Part shown: positions 25,783-34,782 of the stretch, piece by piece | How positions within the stretch are numbered: position 1 is the stretch's first letter | Layout: each line of letters begins with the position of its first letter | NCBI RefSeq assembly: GCF_026410195.1 | Contig: NZ_JAPMLM010000054.1 | Coordinates: 103,424 to 167,423, forward strand | Source of the DNA: Xanthomarina sp. F2636L | Lineage (GTDB): Bacteria > Bacteroidota > Bacteroidia > Flavobacteriales > Flavobacteriaceae | Direction: 5' to 3' | DNA length: 64,000 bases | The notes under the pieces: model-generated | What the model was told of the DNA's origin: nothing | Database searches by the model: none | Seen by the model: only the letters and a program-made list of their open reading frames with translations | Translations under genes and position numbers: made by a program

Positions 25783-26655
25783 ATGGCATCAGGATTTTTT
25801 GCATTACTAGACGACATTGGCGTCCTTATGGACGATGTTGCAGCTATGAGTAAAATTACCACTAAAAAAACAGCTGGTATTTTAGGAGACGATTTAGCAG
25901 TGAATGCGGAGAAGGCTTCCGGTTTTGTCTCTTCCAGAGAGCTGCCTGTTCTTTGGGCCATTACCAAAGGCTCTTTTTTAAACAAGCTGATTATTTTACC
26001 AGTCGCATTTTTATTCAGTGCTTTTTTACCCTGGGCCGTAACCGTTATTTTGGTGTTAGGTGGTATTTATCTGGCTTTTGAAGGCGCTGAAAAAGTTTAT
26101 GAGTATTTAGTACCACATAAAGATGTTACAGCTACTTTGGAAGCTGAACCTCTTTCGGAAAAAGAAATTCTAGACCAGGAGAAACAGAAAATTAAATCGG
26201 CTATTCTAACCGATTTCATCTTATCGGTTGAAATTGTCATTATTGCTTTAGGAACCGTAGTAGGTAGAGATCTTTTATTTCAAGTATTGGTGGTATCTGT
26301 TGTCGCCATAATTGCCACCGTTGGGGTGTATGGTATTGTAGCTTTTATCGTTAGAATGGACGATTTTGGTTTGCGCTTAATACAATTAGGAAATGGGAAG
26401 GGGTTTTTAAGATGTATTGGAAACTTTTTAGTGCAGGCCCTGCCTAAAGTGATCAAATCGCTTTCCGTGATAGGAACCATTGCTTTATTATTGGTTGCTG
26501 GAGGTATTTTTTCACATAATATAGAATTCCTACATCATGTTTTGGAATCTTGGCCAAGTATGCTAAAGGATTTTGTAATTGGACTAGCAGTTGGATTTAT
26601 AGCCCTTTTGGTTTTTAAGCTTATTATGAAAGTTGTGGGAATGATTCGTGGATGA
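25783..26655 (+). CDS. DUF808 (YedI-like) membrane protein
   Basis: A protein of 290 aa starting MASGFFALLDDIGVLMDDVA, the conserved N-terminus of the DUF808/YedI family. IKSAILTDFILSVEIVIIALG and six to seven hydrophobic segments follow. The family is an inner-membrane protein of unknown biochemical function. It stands alone between an inverted-repeat element and a gene-poor stretch. The family call is strong; no function is claimed. Confidence 0.88.
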   Translation: MASGFFALLDDIGVLMDDVAAMSKITTKKTAGILGDDLAVNAEKASGFVSSRELPVLWAITKGSFLNKLIILPVAFLFSAFLPWAVTVILVLGGIYLAFEGAEKVYEYLVPHKDVTATLEAEPLSEKEILDQEKQKIKSAILTDFILSVEIVIIALGTVVGRDLLFQVLVVSVVAIIATVGVYGIVAFIVRMDDFGLRLIQLGNGKGFLRCIGNFLVQALPKVIKSLSVIGTIALLLVAGGIFSHNIEFLHHVLESWPSMLKDFVIGLAVGFIALLVFKLIMKVVGMIRG

Positions 26656-26981
26656 TGTTCTTATTTTCACGCAAAGACGTAAAGGTTTTTTTATCTTGTA
26701 GGTTTGTTATTAGTTTACAGACTAACTGTTGTAGTTGTAGTTTAAGTTGTTTTTTTCGGAAACCTGGCTACTGTCAGGCGGGCGGACAGCCCCGCTAGAA
26801 CACACTTTTTCGGCACAGGTAAGCAGTTGTAAATTGGTTTCGCAGAGTTGCACGGAGGCATTAAAGAGTTGCACAGAGCGTATTGCTAATTGAGGATTTT
26901 CCTAGATTATGATATAAGGTCTTTGCTATGGTAAGTTCCTAAAACCTATTACCTCATTCCTAATGCCTATTAGAAGAAAGC
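26656..26981. other. Intergenic region with short degenerate repeats
   Basis: No gene was found. It contains a GC-rich patch (GGCGGGCGGACAGCCCCGC, about 26780), two GAGTTGCAC(G/A)GAG blocks about 30 bp apart (26846-26880), and a heptamer variant array at its right end (26938-26972). Confidence 0.5.
26938..26972 (-). repeat. Heptamer variant array, CATTAGG type
   Basis: Five 7-bp units on the + strand: CCTAAAA, CCTATTA, CCTCATT, CCTAATG, CCTATTA. It ends 9 bp from the lptB stop codon. Read in the lptB direction the units are TAATAGG, CATTAGG, AATGAGG, TAATAGG, TTTTAGG, the same family as the array behind recQ. Confidence 0.8.
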
Positions 26982-27722
26982 TTACTCTCTAATCTTCTTT
27001 TTACGCAGTTCAAAATTCTGACCTAAATAGACCTTTCTCACCATCTCATCATTAGCTAATTCTTCTGGCTCTCCTGCTTTAAGAATGCTCCCTTCAAACA
27101 TTAAATAGGTTCTATCTGTAATGGCTAAGGTTTCTTGAACGTTATGGTCTGTAATAAGTATTCCAATATTCTTCTTGGTTAGCTGGGCTACAATACGCTG
27201 TATGTCTTCAACAGCTACTGGATCGACCCCGGCAAAAGGTTCATCCAATAAAATAAAACTGGGATCTGTCGCTAAAGCTCTCGCTATTTCGGTACGTCGT
27301 CTTTCTCCACCAGATAATAAATCGCCACGACTTTTACGGATATGCCCCAAGCCAAACTCGTCGATTAAAGATTCCATTTTATCTTGCTGTTCTTTCTTTG
27401 TTAATTTGGTGAGTTGCAGCACACTTAAAATATTGTCTTCGATACTTAATTTTCTAAATACGGAAGCTTCTTGCGCCAAATATCCAATCCCATTTTGAGC
27501 ACGTTTGTACATGGGATACTTGGTAATATTTGTTTTGTTTAGATGAATACTACCTCCATTAGGTTTAATTAAGCCAACAATCATATAAAAGGAGGTTGTT
27601 TTTCCTGCCCCATTAGGGCCTAAAAGTCCAACTATTTCACCTTGATTGACTTCCAGGGAAACATCTTTTACTACTTTTCGTCCACTGTAGGACTTCATTA
27701 AATTATCGGCTCTTAACTTCAT
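26982..27722 (-). CDS. lptB: LPS export ABC transporter ATP-binding protein
   Basis: ATPase of the LptB2FGC complex, which extracts lipopolysaccharide from the inner membrane and drives it through the Lpt bridge. The 246 aa include Walker [10 protein letters not shown] (35-43), signature LLSGGERRR (135-143), Walker B FILLDEP (156-162) and an H-loop TDHNVQE. The sequences [20 protein letters not shown] and [18 protein letters not shown] are characteristic of LptB rather than of other ABC ATPases. The transmembrane partners LptF/G are not in the window. It is followed by a heptamer array 9 bp past the stop. Confidence 0.93.
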   Translation of the reverse strand: MKLRADNLMKSYSGRKVVKDVSLEVNQGEIVGLLGPNGAGKTTSFYMIVGLIKPNGGSIHLNKTNITKYPMYKRAQNGIGYLAQEASVFRKLSIEDNILSVLQLTKLTKKEQQDKMESLIDEFGLGHIRKSRGDLLSGGERRRTEIARALATDPSFILLDEPFAGVDPVAVEDIQRIVAQLTKKNIGILITDHNVQETLAITDRTYLMFEGSILKAGEPEELANDEMVRKVYLGQNFELRKKKIRE

Positions 27723-27848
27723 ATCATCAGGTAATAGGTGCTAAAATAGTAAATTAGCTAGACACTCTAAAGATTCTACTTTTATTTATTATAAGTTTAA
27801 CGGCAATCCTGTTAGACACATATTTTGTATACTCAAAACTTTTAATTC

Positions 27849-28044
27849 TTTCTTTTTTGCATTGCCCAAAAAAGAAACAAAAAAGTCTAGGCTTACGAAG
27901 CTTTATCTAAATTGATCATTCGACACCTAAATTTTAGGAACTCGCTTGAAAAATCTTTATAAATTAGAGATCTTGCTAGCTCAAACAGCCTAAAATTTCA
28001 CGGCGTTTTCATTTCCAATTTTACAATAAATCTTCGATAGGCCG
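27849..28044. repeat. Dispersed hairpin-headed intergenic element, copy B
   Basis: A perfect 11-bp hairpin (TTTCTTTTTTG/CAAAAAAGAAA, loop CATTGCC, 27849-27877) is followed by CAAAAAAGTCTAGGCT and, about 145 bp later, ATAGGCCG (28037-28044). It shares head, TCTAGGCT box and tail with copy A at 23098-23272, while the middles differ. No other feature is seen in 27723-28138. Confidence 0.65.
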
Positions 28045-28138
28045 AAATTATGAGTTTTTATAAACAACTATAAAATATTGAACCTATTGGAACACCAATA
28101 AAGATTATAGATGTAAAGAGGATAAGGGTGTGTTAGGT

Positions 28139-28486
28139 TTAACGTGCCTCCTCTAAAGCGTCCCAAAACTCGTAGGCACGACGTAAATGAGGAATTACAA
28201 TGGTGCCACCAACCAAGGTTGCAATGCCTAAAGCTTCTACCACTTCTTCTTTCTTTAAACCTATTTTATGACTGGTTTCCAGGTGATACTTTATGCAATC
28301 GTCGCAACGCAACACCGTAGACGCTACCAAACCTAATAATTCTTTGGTTTTAACATCTAGAGCCCCTTCTTGGAACGCATTGGTGTCTAGATTAAAAATA
28401 CGCTTGATGATTTTATTATTATCCGCTAAGATTTTATCGTTCATTTTAGAGCGATAATCATTGAATTCGTTAATTATGTCTGACAT
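28139..28486 (-). CDS. Carboxymuconolactone decarboxylase / AhpD-like family protein
   Basis: A protein of 115 aa of the CMD fold. The redox pair Cys61-x-x-Cys64 in LRCDDCIKYHLETSHKIG with His68 is the AhpD-type peroxidatic/proton-relay motif, and KKEEVVEALGIATLVGGT is the family's following helix. It may act as a small alkylhydroperoxidase or thiol oxidoreductase; the substrate is unknown. Its start overlaps the end of tatC by 17 bp, so it is the last gene of the kdsD-tatC-CMD operon. Confidence 0.85.
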   Translation of the reverse strand: MSDIINEFNDYRSKMNDKILADNNKIIKRIFNLDTNAFQEGALDVKTKELLGLVASTVLRCDDCIKYHLETSHKIGLKKEEVVEALGIATLVGGTIVIPHLRRAYEFWDALEEAR

Positions 28487-29312
28487 CTTTTTTCTCTTGT
28501 TTTTCTTTTTTCTTTTGATTTCTGACTACTATTTTAGAAATATAGATACTCACTTGATAAAGTATTAATATAGGAATAGCCACGATAACCTGACTCGCAA
28601 TATCCGGAGGTGTAATAACGGCTGAAACAATTAACACGATAACCAGTGCGAACTTTCGATATTTTTTTAGAATTTGTGGGGTTACCAATCCTATTTTTGT
28701 TAAGAAATAAATGATAATTGGTAATTCGAAAATGAGCCCAGAAGCTAATGCCGATGATCTTACTAAGGAAATATAAGAACTGATATCAATTTCGTTTGAA
28801 ATTTCGCTGCTCACACTATAGGTCCCTAAAAAGTTAATAGATAAAGGAGTGACGATATAGTATCCAAATAACACACCTAAAAAGAATAAAAATGAAGAAA
28901 TAATGATAAACCCTCTGGAGTGTTTACGTTCATTAACATGAAGTCCAGGACTTAAAAACTTCCAAAACTGATAAATAACATATGGAAAAGCTATAACCAA
29001 ACCGGCATAAATAGACGTCCAAATATGAGCAGAAAACTGTCCTGCCATGGTTCTGTTTTGAATTCTAAAAGGAAACTCGTCTAAACAAAAGCTGGTGTCC
29101 ACCCCAATAAATTGCGACATACGGCAAAGCCACTTATAGGTTGGGAAATCCATTCTTTTAGGACCGAAAATAATGGTATCGAAAATAAAATCTGAAAATA
29201 TAAACGCGCCAGCTCCACAAATTAGAATAGCCATGGTGGCACGAATTAAATGCCAGCGTAAATCTTCCAGATGATCGAGGAAAGACATCTCGTTCACATT
29301 CTTTTTTGTCAT
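28470..29312 (-). CDS. tatC: Sec-independent protein translocase TatC
   Basis: Core membrane subunit of the twin-arginine translocase, which exports folded proteins with RR signal peptides. The 280 aa hold six spans. The N-terminal MSFLDHLEDLRWHLIRA contains the conserved L-x-HL-x-ELR-like region that binds the signal peptide, and FWKFLSPGLHVNERKHSR is the conserved first cytoplasmic loop. The C-terminus is lysine-rich. tatA/B are not in the window. The gene overlaps kdsD by one base upstream and the AhpD-like gene downstream, so translation is probably coupled. Confidence 0.94.
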   Translation of the reverse strand: MTKKNVNEMSFLDHLEDLRWHLIRATMAILICGAGAFIFSDFIFDTIIFGPKRMDFPTYKWLCRMSQFIGVDTSFCLDEFPFRIQNRTMAGQFSAHIWTSIYAGLVIAFPYVIYQFWKFLSPGLHVNERKHSRGFIIISSFLFFLGVLFGYYIVTPLSINFLGTYSVSSEISNEIDISSYISLVRSSALASGLIFELPIIIYFLTKIGLVTPQILKKYRKFALVIVLIVSAVITPPDIASQVIVAIPILILYQVSIYISKIVVRNQKKKEKQEKKDVRHN

Positions 29313-30277
29313 TATAAAATGCCTTCTTTAATTAAATCGTGTACGTGAACCACTCCAGCATAACGCCCTTTTTTCTCTACAAGTAGTTGCGAAACACCAT
29401 GCTTTTCCATCAGTTCCATAGCATCTACAGCCATGGCATTGGAGTCAATTCGTTTGGGGTGTTCGCTCATAATATCTTTGGCCGTCAGTTTTGTAAAGTC
29501 GTCTGTTTTACTTAACATACGTCTTAAATCCCCATCTGTAATAATTCCTATTATCTTTCCATTTTCGACTACAGCTGTTACTCCCAGCATTTTTTCGGTA
29601 ATCTCAACGATAATATCTTTAATCCCAGTTTCTAGGCTGACACTTGGTTTTTGGTTTACCTCAGACATGTCGCTAACACGTAAGTATAATTTTTTCCCTA
29701 AAGCTCCACCTGGATGATACTTGGCAAAATCTTTACTTGAAAAACCTCTTAATTGTAACAAACAAATAGCTAAGGCATCACCTATAACTAATTGTGCTGT
29801 GGTGCTGGTAGTTGGAGCTAGGTTATTAGGACAGGCTTCTTTTTCAACATAGGCATTTAATACATAATCTGCCTGTTGCCCTAGAAAGGAGTCGATATTA
29901 CCTGTAATGGCAATCATTTTGTTTTTGGCATTCTTAATAAGAGGGACTAAAACTTTTATTTCAGGAGTGTTTCCACTTTTAGAAATACAAATAACCACAT
30001 CATTTTCAAGAATAAGCCCTAAATCGCCATGAATGGCGTCTGCAGCATGCATAAAAACAGCAGGTGTTCCTGTAGAGTTTAAAGTGGCTACAATTTTAGT
30101 AGCAATAATGGCACTTTTACCAATTCCGGTAATGATGACACGTCCGGTAGAGTTGTAAATTAACTCCACTGTAGCTGCAAATTCTTCGTTAATATAACTG
30201 GAAAGGTTAAAGATGGCTTTGCTTTCCATCTCAATCGTTTGTTTTGCAGTAGCTATAATAGAATTCTGGTTGTTCAA
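29312..30277 (-). CDS. kdsD: D-arabinose 5-phosphate isomerase (KpsF/GutQ family)
   Basis: Converts ribulose 5-phosphate to arabinose 5-phosphate, the first step towards Kdo of lipopolysaccharide. The 321 aa comprise an SIS sugar-isomerase domain (GRVIITGIGKSAIIATKI; HAADAIHGDLG; ISKSGNTPEI) and two CBS domains from about residue 205 onwards (VTAVVENGKIIGIITDGDLRR; GVSQLLVEKKGRYAGVVHVHDL). The layout and length are standard. It heads the operon with tatC. A TAGCTTTG promoter box is found 95 bp upstream. Confidence 0.92.
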   Translation of the reverse strand: MNNQNSIIATAKQTIEMESKAIFNLSSYINEEFAATVELIYNSTGRVIITGIGKSAIIATKIVATLNSTGTPAVFMHAADAIHGDLGLILENDVVICISKSGNTPEIKVLVPLIKNAKNKMIAITGNIDSFLGQQADYVLNAYVEKEACPNNLAPTTSTTAQLVIGDALAICLLQLRGFSSKDFAKYHPGGALGKKLYLRVSDMSEVNQKPSVSLETGIKDIIVEITEKMLGVTAVVENGKIIGIITDGDLRRMLSKTDDFTKLTAKDIMSEHPKRIDSNAMAVDAMELMEKHGVSQLLVEKKGRYAGVVHVHDLIKEGIL

Positions 30278-30371
30278 AATTTATTATTTTTTTGGGTTGA
30301 TGCTTTTAAAGAATTTATTATCTTTAAAGTTATTCAAACTCACGTAAGTTTTTATTTGTTTAAATATGCTA

Positions 30372-30379
30372 CAAAGCTA
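30372..30379 (-). promoter_or_regulatory. Candidate -7 box TAGCTTTG for kdsD-tatC
   Basis: An exact - strand match to TAnnTTTG in the divergent kdsD/recQ intergenic region, about 95 bp upstream of the kdsD start. No clear -33 TTTG box was found. Confidence 0.45.
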
Positions 30380-30476
30380 ACGAAAAAAAATTGTGGGTTT
30401 CTAAATACATTAGGATAATTAATAGCATTTAATTTTAATGTATGATATAATAGTGTAAATTAAAATTAAAAGATTC

Positions 30477-32678
30477 ATGTCTATAATTGAAAAAGACTTA
30501 CATAAGGCCTTAAAAACATTTTTTGGATTTAGTAAGTTTAAAGGATTACAAGAAGAAGTGATTTCAAGCATTTTGTCTCAAAACCACACATTTGTAATTA
30601 TGCCAACAGGGGGAGGTAAATCTTTATGTTACCAACTACCTGCCCTCATGCAAGAAGGAACAGCCATTATTGTTTCTCCATTAATAGCTTTAATGAAAAA
30701 TCAGGTAGATGCCATAAGAGGTATTTCTAAGGACGAGGGAATTGCTCATGTTTTAAATTCGTCTTTAAATAAAACTGAAATAAAACGTGTCAAACAAGAC
30801 ATTGTAGATGGGGTTACTAAATTGCTCTATGTGGCACCAGAATCGTTAACAAAGGAAGAGAATGTCGAATTTTTACGTTCTGTAAAAATTTCCTTTATGG
30901 CTGTGGATGAAGCCCATTGTATTAGTGAGTGGGGTCATGATTTCCGACCAGAATACCGAAATTTAAAACATATTATCCAACGTATTGGCGATAATATTCC
31001 AATTATTGGCTTAACGGCAACGGCTACTCCAAAAGTTCAGGAAGATATTTTAAAGAATTTAGCTATTCCTGATGCCAAAACGTTTAAAGCGTCATTTAAC
31101 AGACCTAATTTGTATTATGAAATACGTCCTAAAACCAAACAAGTAGATGCCGATATCATTCGTTTTATAAAACAAAATAGTGGAAAATCGGGGATTGTAT
31201 ATTGTTTAAGTAGAAAACGTGTGGAAGAACTGGCGCAGACACTTCAGGTAAATGGAATTAAAGCGGTGCCTTATCATGCAGGTTTAGATGCAAAAACAAG
31301 ATCGAAACATCAGGATATGTTCCTTATGGAAGATATCGATGTGGTTGTTGCCACCATTGCTTTTGGTATGGGTATAGATAAACCAGATGTGCGTTTTGTT
31401 ATTCATCACGACATTCCTAAAAGTATTGAAAGCTATTATCAAGAAACAGGTCGTGCCGGACGCGATGGAGGAGAAGGGCATTGCCTTGCTTTTTACGCCT
31501 ATAAAGACATAGAAAAATTAGAGAAATTTATGTCTGGAAAACCTGTGGCTGAGCAGGAAATTGGTCAGGCCTTATTACAAGAAGTTGTAGCCTATGCCGA
31601 AACCTCTATTTCTAGAAGAAAATTTATTCTTCATTATTTTGGAGAAGCCTTTGATAATGAGACGGGTGAAGGTGGTGATATGGACGACAATATGCGTTTT
31701 CCTAAAAAGAAACGGGAAGCCAAAGACGATGCCAAACTGGTTTTAGAAACGGTTGAAGCCACCCACGAAAAATATAAGGCTAAAGATTTGGTACATGTTA
31801 TTGTAGGAAAAGCCAATGCCTTAATAAAATCTCATAGAACAGATGAACTATCCTTTTTTGGAAAAGGAAAAGATAAAGATAAAAGCTACTGGATGGCTTT
31901 GGTTAGACAGGTGCTTGTAGCCGGCTATTTAATGAAAGACATTGAAACCTATGGGGTGATAAAAATCACTAAAAAAGGAAAAGACTTTATAAAACACCCG
32001 GAATCTTTTATGATGACTGAAGATCATGTGTTTGATAGTTCTGGTAACGAAAACATCATTACTTCCAGCAAAGGAGGTGGCGCAGTAGCTGATGAGGCTT
32101 TAATGAACATGCTTAAAGATTTACGTAAAAAGAACGCTAAAAAACTGGGGGTGCCCCCTTTTGTTATCTTCCAAGACCCTTCTTTAGAAGATATGGCTCT
32201 TAAATACCCATTAACCTTAGAAGAGTTGAGTAATGTTCATGGCGTAGGAGATGGAAAAGCTAAAAAGTACGGACAAGATTTTATCAAACTAATTTCTAAT
32301 TATGTGGATGAAAACGAGATCATTCGTCCAGATGATATGATTGTAAAATCTACAGGAACCAATTCCTCTTTAAAACTCTATATCATTCAAAATATTGATA
32401 GGAAATTGCCTCTTAACGATATTGCTTCTGCCAAAGGCATGGAGATGAAAGATTTTATAAAAGAAATGGAAGCCATTGTGTTTTCTGGAACCAAACTGAA
32501 TATCAATTACTGGTTAAATGATCTTTTGGACGAAGACCAACAGGAAGAAATCCACGAGTACTTCATGGAAGCACAAACCGATAAGATAGACGAAGCTATT
32601 GATGAGTTTGATGGCGATTATGATGATGAAGAACTGCGTTTGTACCGTATTAAGTTTATTAGTGAAGTAGCGAATTAG
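30477..32678 (+). CDS. recQ: ATP-dependent DNA helicase RecQ
   Basis: A 3'-5' helicase of 733 aa for recombination and fork repair. It has Walker A GGGKS (45-49), DEAH box VDEAHCISEWGHDFRP (143 onward), and motif VI QETGRAGRDGGEG. After the helicase core comes the RQC-like region and an HRDC-type domain (PSLEDMALKYPLTLEELSNV), then a C-terminal acidic tail. The zinc-binding cysteines normally found after the helicase core are absent: the place of CRRxxLLxYFGE reads SRRKFILHYFGEAF (about 376-390), and no CxxC cluster follows. It is divergent from kdsD. A heptamer array lies 3 bp past the stop. Confidence 0.92.
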   Translation: MSIIEKDLHKALKTFFGFSKFKGLQEEVISSILSQNHTFVIMPTGGGKSLCYQLPALMQEGTAIIVSPLIALMKNQVDAIRGISKDEGIAHVLNSSLNKTEIKRVKQDIVDGVTKLLYVAPESLTKEENVEFLRSVKISFMAVDEAHCISEWGHDFRPEYRNLKHIIQRIGDNIPIIGLTATATPKVQEDILKNLAIPDAKTFKASFNRPNLYYEIRPKTKQVDADIIRFIKQNSGKSGIVYCLSRKRVEELAQTLQVNGIKAVPYHAGLDAKTRSKHQDMFLMEDIDVVVATIAFGMGIDKPDVRFVIHHDIPKSIESYYQETGRAGRDGGEGHCLAFYAYKDIEKLEKFMSGKPVAEQEIGQALLQEVVAYAETSISRRKFILHYFGEAFDNETGEGGDMDDNMRFPKKKREAKDDAKLVLETVEATHEKYKAKDLVHVIVGKANALIKSHRTDELSFFGKGKDKDKSYWMALVRQVLVAGYLMKDIETYGVIKITKKGKDFIKHPESFMMTEDHVFDSSGNENIITSSKGGGAVADEALMNMLKDLRKKNAKKLGVPPFVIFQDPSLEDMALKYPLTLEELSNVHGVGDGKAKKYGQDFIKLISNYVDENEIIRPDDMIVKSTGTNSSLKLYIIQNIDRKLPLNDIASAKGMEMKDFIKEMEAIVFSGTKLNINYWLNDLLDEDQQEEIHEYFMEAQTDKIDEAIDEFDGDYDDEELRLYRIKFISEVAN

Positions 32679-32681
32679 ATG

Positions 32682-32738
32682 GATTAGGCATTAGGGGTTA
32701 GGTGTAAGAATTGACGTGTTAGGTGTGAGGGGATTAGG
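32682..32738 (+). repeat. Heptamer variant array, CATTAGG type
   Basis: Units GATTAGG, CATTAGG, GGTTAGG, TGTAAGA, ATTGACG, TGTTAGG, TGTGAGG, then an 8-base GGATTAGG. It starts 3 bp after the recQ stop codon and is of the same family and gene-relative orientation as the array behind lptB. Confidence 0.75.
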
Positions 32739-32887
32739 TTTGTGATTGGAAGGAATTTTGAACGTTAAGGACCTTATTTTCTAAAAACCTTTTAGAGATA
32801 GTTAATTTTTATAGAAGTCTGTCTCAGTCTATCTCATTAAGTACTAACATTATTAATTTTTAATTATTCATTCTTAATTCCATTGAT

Positions 32888-32895
32888 TATCTTTG
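32888..32895 (+). promoter_or_regulatory. Candidate -7 box TATCTTTG
   Basis: An exact match to TAnnTTTG 23 bp upstream of the peptidyl-prolyl isomerase start codon, implying a leader of about 15-20 nt. Confidence 0.55.
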
Positions 32896-32918
32896 CACTT
32901 TCATTAAAAATATAAAAA

Positions 32919-33851
32919 ATGCAAGACGGTTTATACGCAAAATTCAACACCAATAAAGGAGAGATATTAGTTGCTTTAGAGTTCAAAAAAACACCTGGAA
33001 CAGTAGGTAATTTTGTGGCTTTAGCAGAAGGAAATATGGAGAATTCCATAAAACCTCAAGGCAAGCCTTATTACGATGGGCTTAAGTTTCATAGGGTAAT
33101 TCCAGATTTCATGATTCAAGGTGGATGCCCTCAAGGTTCTGGAACAGGAAATCCAGGCTATAAATTTGACGATGAGTTTCATCCAGATTTAAAGCACGAT
33201 GCGTCAGGAATTTTATCTATGGCTAATGCTGGACCTGGAACCAATGGTTCTCAATTTTTTATTACACATGTTGAAACTCCTTGGTTGGATAATAACCATA
33301 CAGTTTTTGGAAAAGTTATTGAAGGACAAGACGTGGTGGATGCTATTGCTCAGGGAGATGAAATAGAAACTCTTGAAATTATTAGAGTAGGAGCAGATGC
33401 AGAGGCATTTCATGCCATAGAAGCTTTTAGAACGTTTGAAGGAGCACGTGAAAAACGTATTACAGAAGAGCGCGAAGCTAAAAGAGCAGAATTAGATAAG
33501 TTAGCAGAAGGTTTTGAAGAAACTAAAAGTGGTTTACGCTATCAAATTTTACAAAAAGGTACAGGAACAAAAGCCGAAAAAGGTAAAACCGTATCTGTAC
33601 ATTATAAAGGACAATTAGCAGATGGAACCGTATTCGATTCTTCTTACAAACGCAAACAACCTTTAGAGTTCCCAATAGGTATGGGACAGGTAATAGCTGG
33701 TTGGGACGAAGGGATTCAGTTATTACATGTTGGAGATAAAGCCAGATTGGTAATTCCTAGCGATTTAGGTTACGGAAGTGCTGGTGCTGGTGGTGTTATT
33801 CCTCCAGATGCGACATTGATTTTTGATGTGGAATTAATGGATGTTAAGTAA
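32919..33851 (+). CDS. Cyclophilin-FKBP fusion peptidyl-prolyl isomerase
   Basis: A two-domain prolyl isomerase of 310 aa. Residues 1-165 are a cyclophilin ([53 protein letters not shown]). A charged helical linker (about 170-205, [18 protein letters not shown]) joins it to a C-terminal FKBP domain ([54 protein letters not shown]). No signal peptide, so it is cytoplasmic. Dual-family immunophilins of this order are known from some Bacteroidota. It is preceded by a TATCTTTG promoter box and followed by a strong terminator, so it is probably monocistronic. Confidence 0.92.
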   Translation: MQDGLYAKFNTNKGEILVALEFKKTPGTVGNFVALAEGNMENSIKPQGKPYYDGLKFHRVIPDFMIQGGCPQGSGTGNPGYKFDDEFHPDLKHDASGILSMANAGPGTNGSQFFITHVETPWLDNNHTVFGKVIEGQDVVDAIAQGDEIETLEIIRVGADAEAFHAIEAFRTFEGAREKRITEEREAKRAELDKLAEGFEETKSGLRYQILQKGTGTKAEKGKTVSVHYKGQLADGTVFDSSYKRKQPLEFPIGMGQVIAGWDEGIQLLHVGDKARLVIPSDLGYGSAGAGGVIPPDATLIFDVELMDVK

Positions 33852-33883
33852 AAGAGAATATGAGATAATAGCGTTTATAAAGC

Positions 33884-33920
33884 AAAAAGCCTTGAAGTTT
33901 TAGATTTCAAGGCTTTTTTT
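33884..33920. terminator. Rho-independent terminator
   Basis: Hairpin with arms AAGCCTTGAA/TTCAAGGCTT and an 8-nt loop, preceded by A5 and followed by T7. It lies between the convergent isomerase gene and barrel gene and can serve both strands. Confidence 0.85.
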
Positions 33921-33941
33921 ATTATGTGTTTTTATTCTTTT

Positions 33942-34772
33942 TTACCCTTTTGGGAACATCAATACAAATTGTGCTCTAAAGCCCCAGTCTGCAGTGTTTC
34001 CGTTTCCATAAGGAACTCTAGGACCTACAGCTATTTGTGCAGGTTGTTTCCCCATTTTTATAACTTTAGCTCCAATGAGATGAATATTACCAGAAGTAGA
34101 ATTGTAATCCCAGCTTTGAGTAAGTTCGGTATTTAAGGCTAAGCTATAACCTCCTTTAAAGTTTTTGGCAATAAAGGGCTGAACAAAAGTGCTGTTTACA
34201 TCGGCTCTATCAGAAGCGCCTGCAACAGACCATATATGGTTTACTAGGGCTCCTATAGTTAATTGCCCAACTTGTTTTAGAGCTACAGCGGTAGGACCAA
34301 CACCAAACTTGCCTGAGCCCAATAGATTATCCGTGCTAGTTGGCACAAGTAATACTGGCCCAGCTCCCCAAATAAGACCTCCAGACGTAGGAGCCTTAGG
34401 AGAGAAGAAAGCACTAACTACAGCATCTCCGAGCCCTGTTTGATTGCCACTATCTCCAAAGACATCCGATTGAGAAATGATAGGTAAAATTACACGAGCA
34501 ATTAAATTCCAGTCTTCACTAATACTTAAAGGTATGACTGGTTGGACGTTTAGTGTAAATCGCGTGCCATCTGCTGCACCAATTCCAAAATCTGTATTTG
34601 CTTGGAAAGGAACACTAATAAGGCTAGCGATTGGGTTTAAAAGTTGTTTTGCCAATTGATCAGAACCTGAAGTTTCTTCCTGTTGTAATTCAGCTTTATC
34701 ACTAGTAGTTATTTGAGCATTAGCCAAAGTTGTTACTAATACGAATAGTAAAATTAGCTTTATTTTTTTCAT
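33942..34772 (-). CDS. Putative outer membrane beta-barrel (phenol-MetA-like) protein
   Basis: A protein of 276 aa with a clear signal peptide (MKKIKLILLFVLVTTLANAQ) and alternating-hydrophobicity strands through to FRAQFVLMFPKG. The text NPIASLISVPFQANTDFGIG, GLGDAVVSAFFSP and WGAGPVLLVPTST fits the family of transporter-like barrels often labelled neuromedin U or MetA-pathway of phenol degradation. The function is unknown. It lies 10 bp downstream of another barrel gene on the same strand, so the two are probably co-transcribed. Confidence 0.7.
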   Translation of the reverse strand: MKKIKLILLFVLVTTLANAQITTSDKAELQQEETSGSDQLAKQLLNPIASLISVPFQANTDFGIGAADGTRFTLNVQPVIPLSISEDWNLIARVILPIISQSDVFGDSGNQTGLGDAVVSAFFSPKAPTSGGLIWGAGPVLLVPTSTDNLLGSGKFGVGPTAVALKQVGQLTIGALVNHIWSVAGASDRADVNSTFVQPFIAKNFKGGYSLALNTELTQSWDYNSTSGNIHLIGAKVIKMGKQPAQIAVGPRVPYGNGNTADWGFRAQFVLMFPKG

Positions 34773-34782
34773 TTGTAATTAT

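Noticed and set aside
25650..25985. 111-aa ORF on the - strand before and inside the DUF808 gene
   Set aside because: It overlaps the DUF808 N-terminus, which is strongly conserved, and its end is a translation of the 21-bp inverted repeat.
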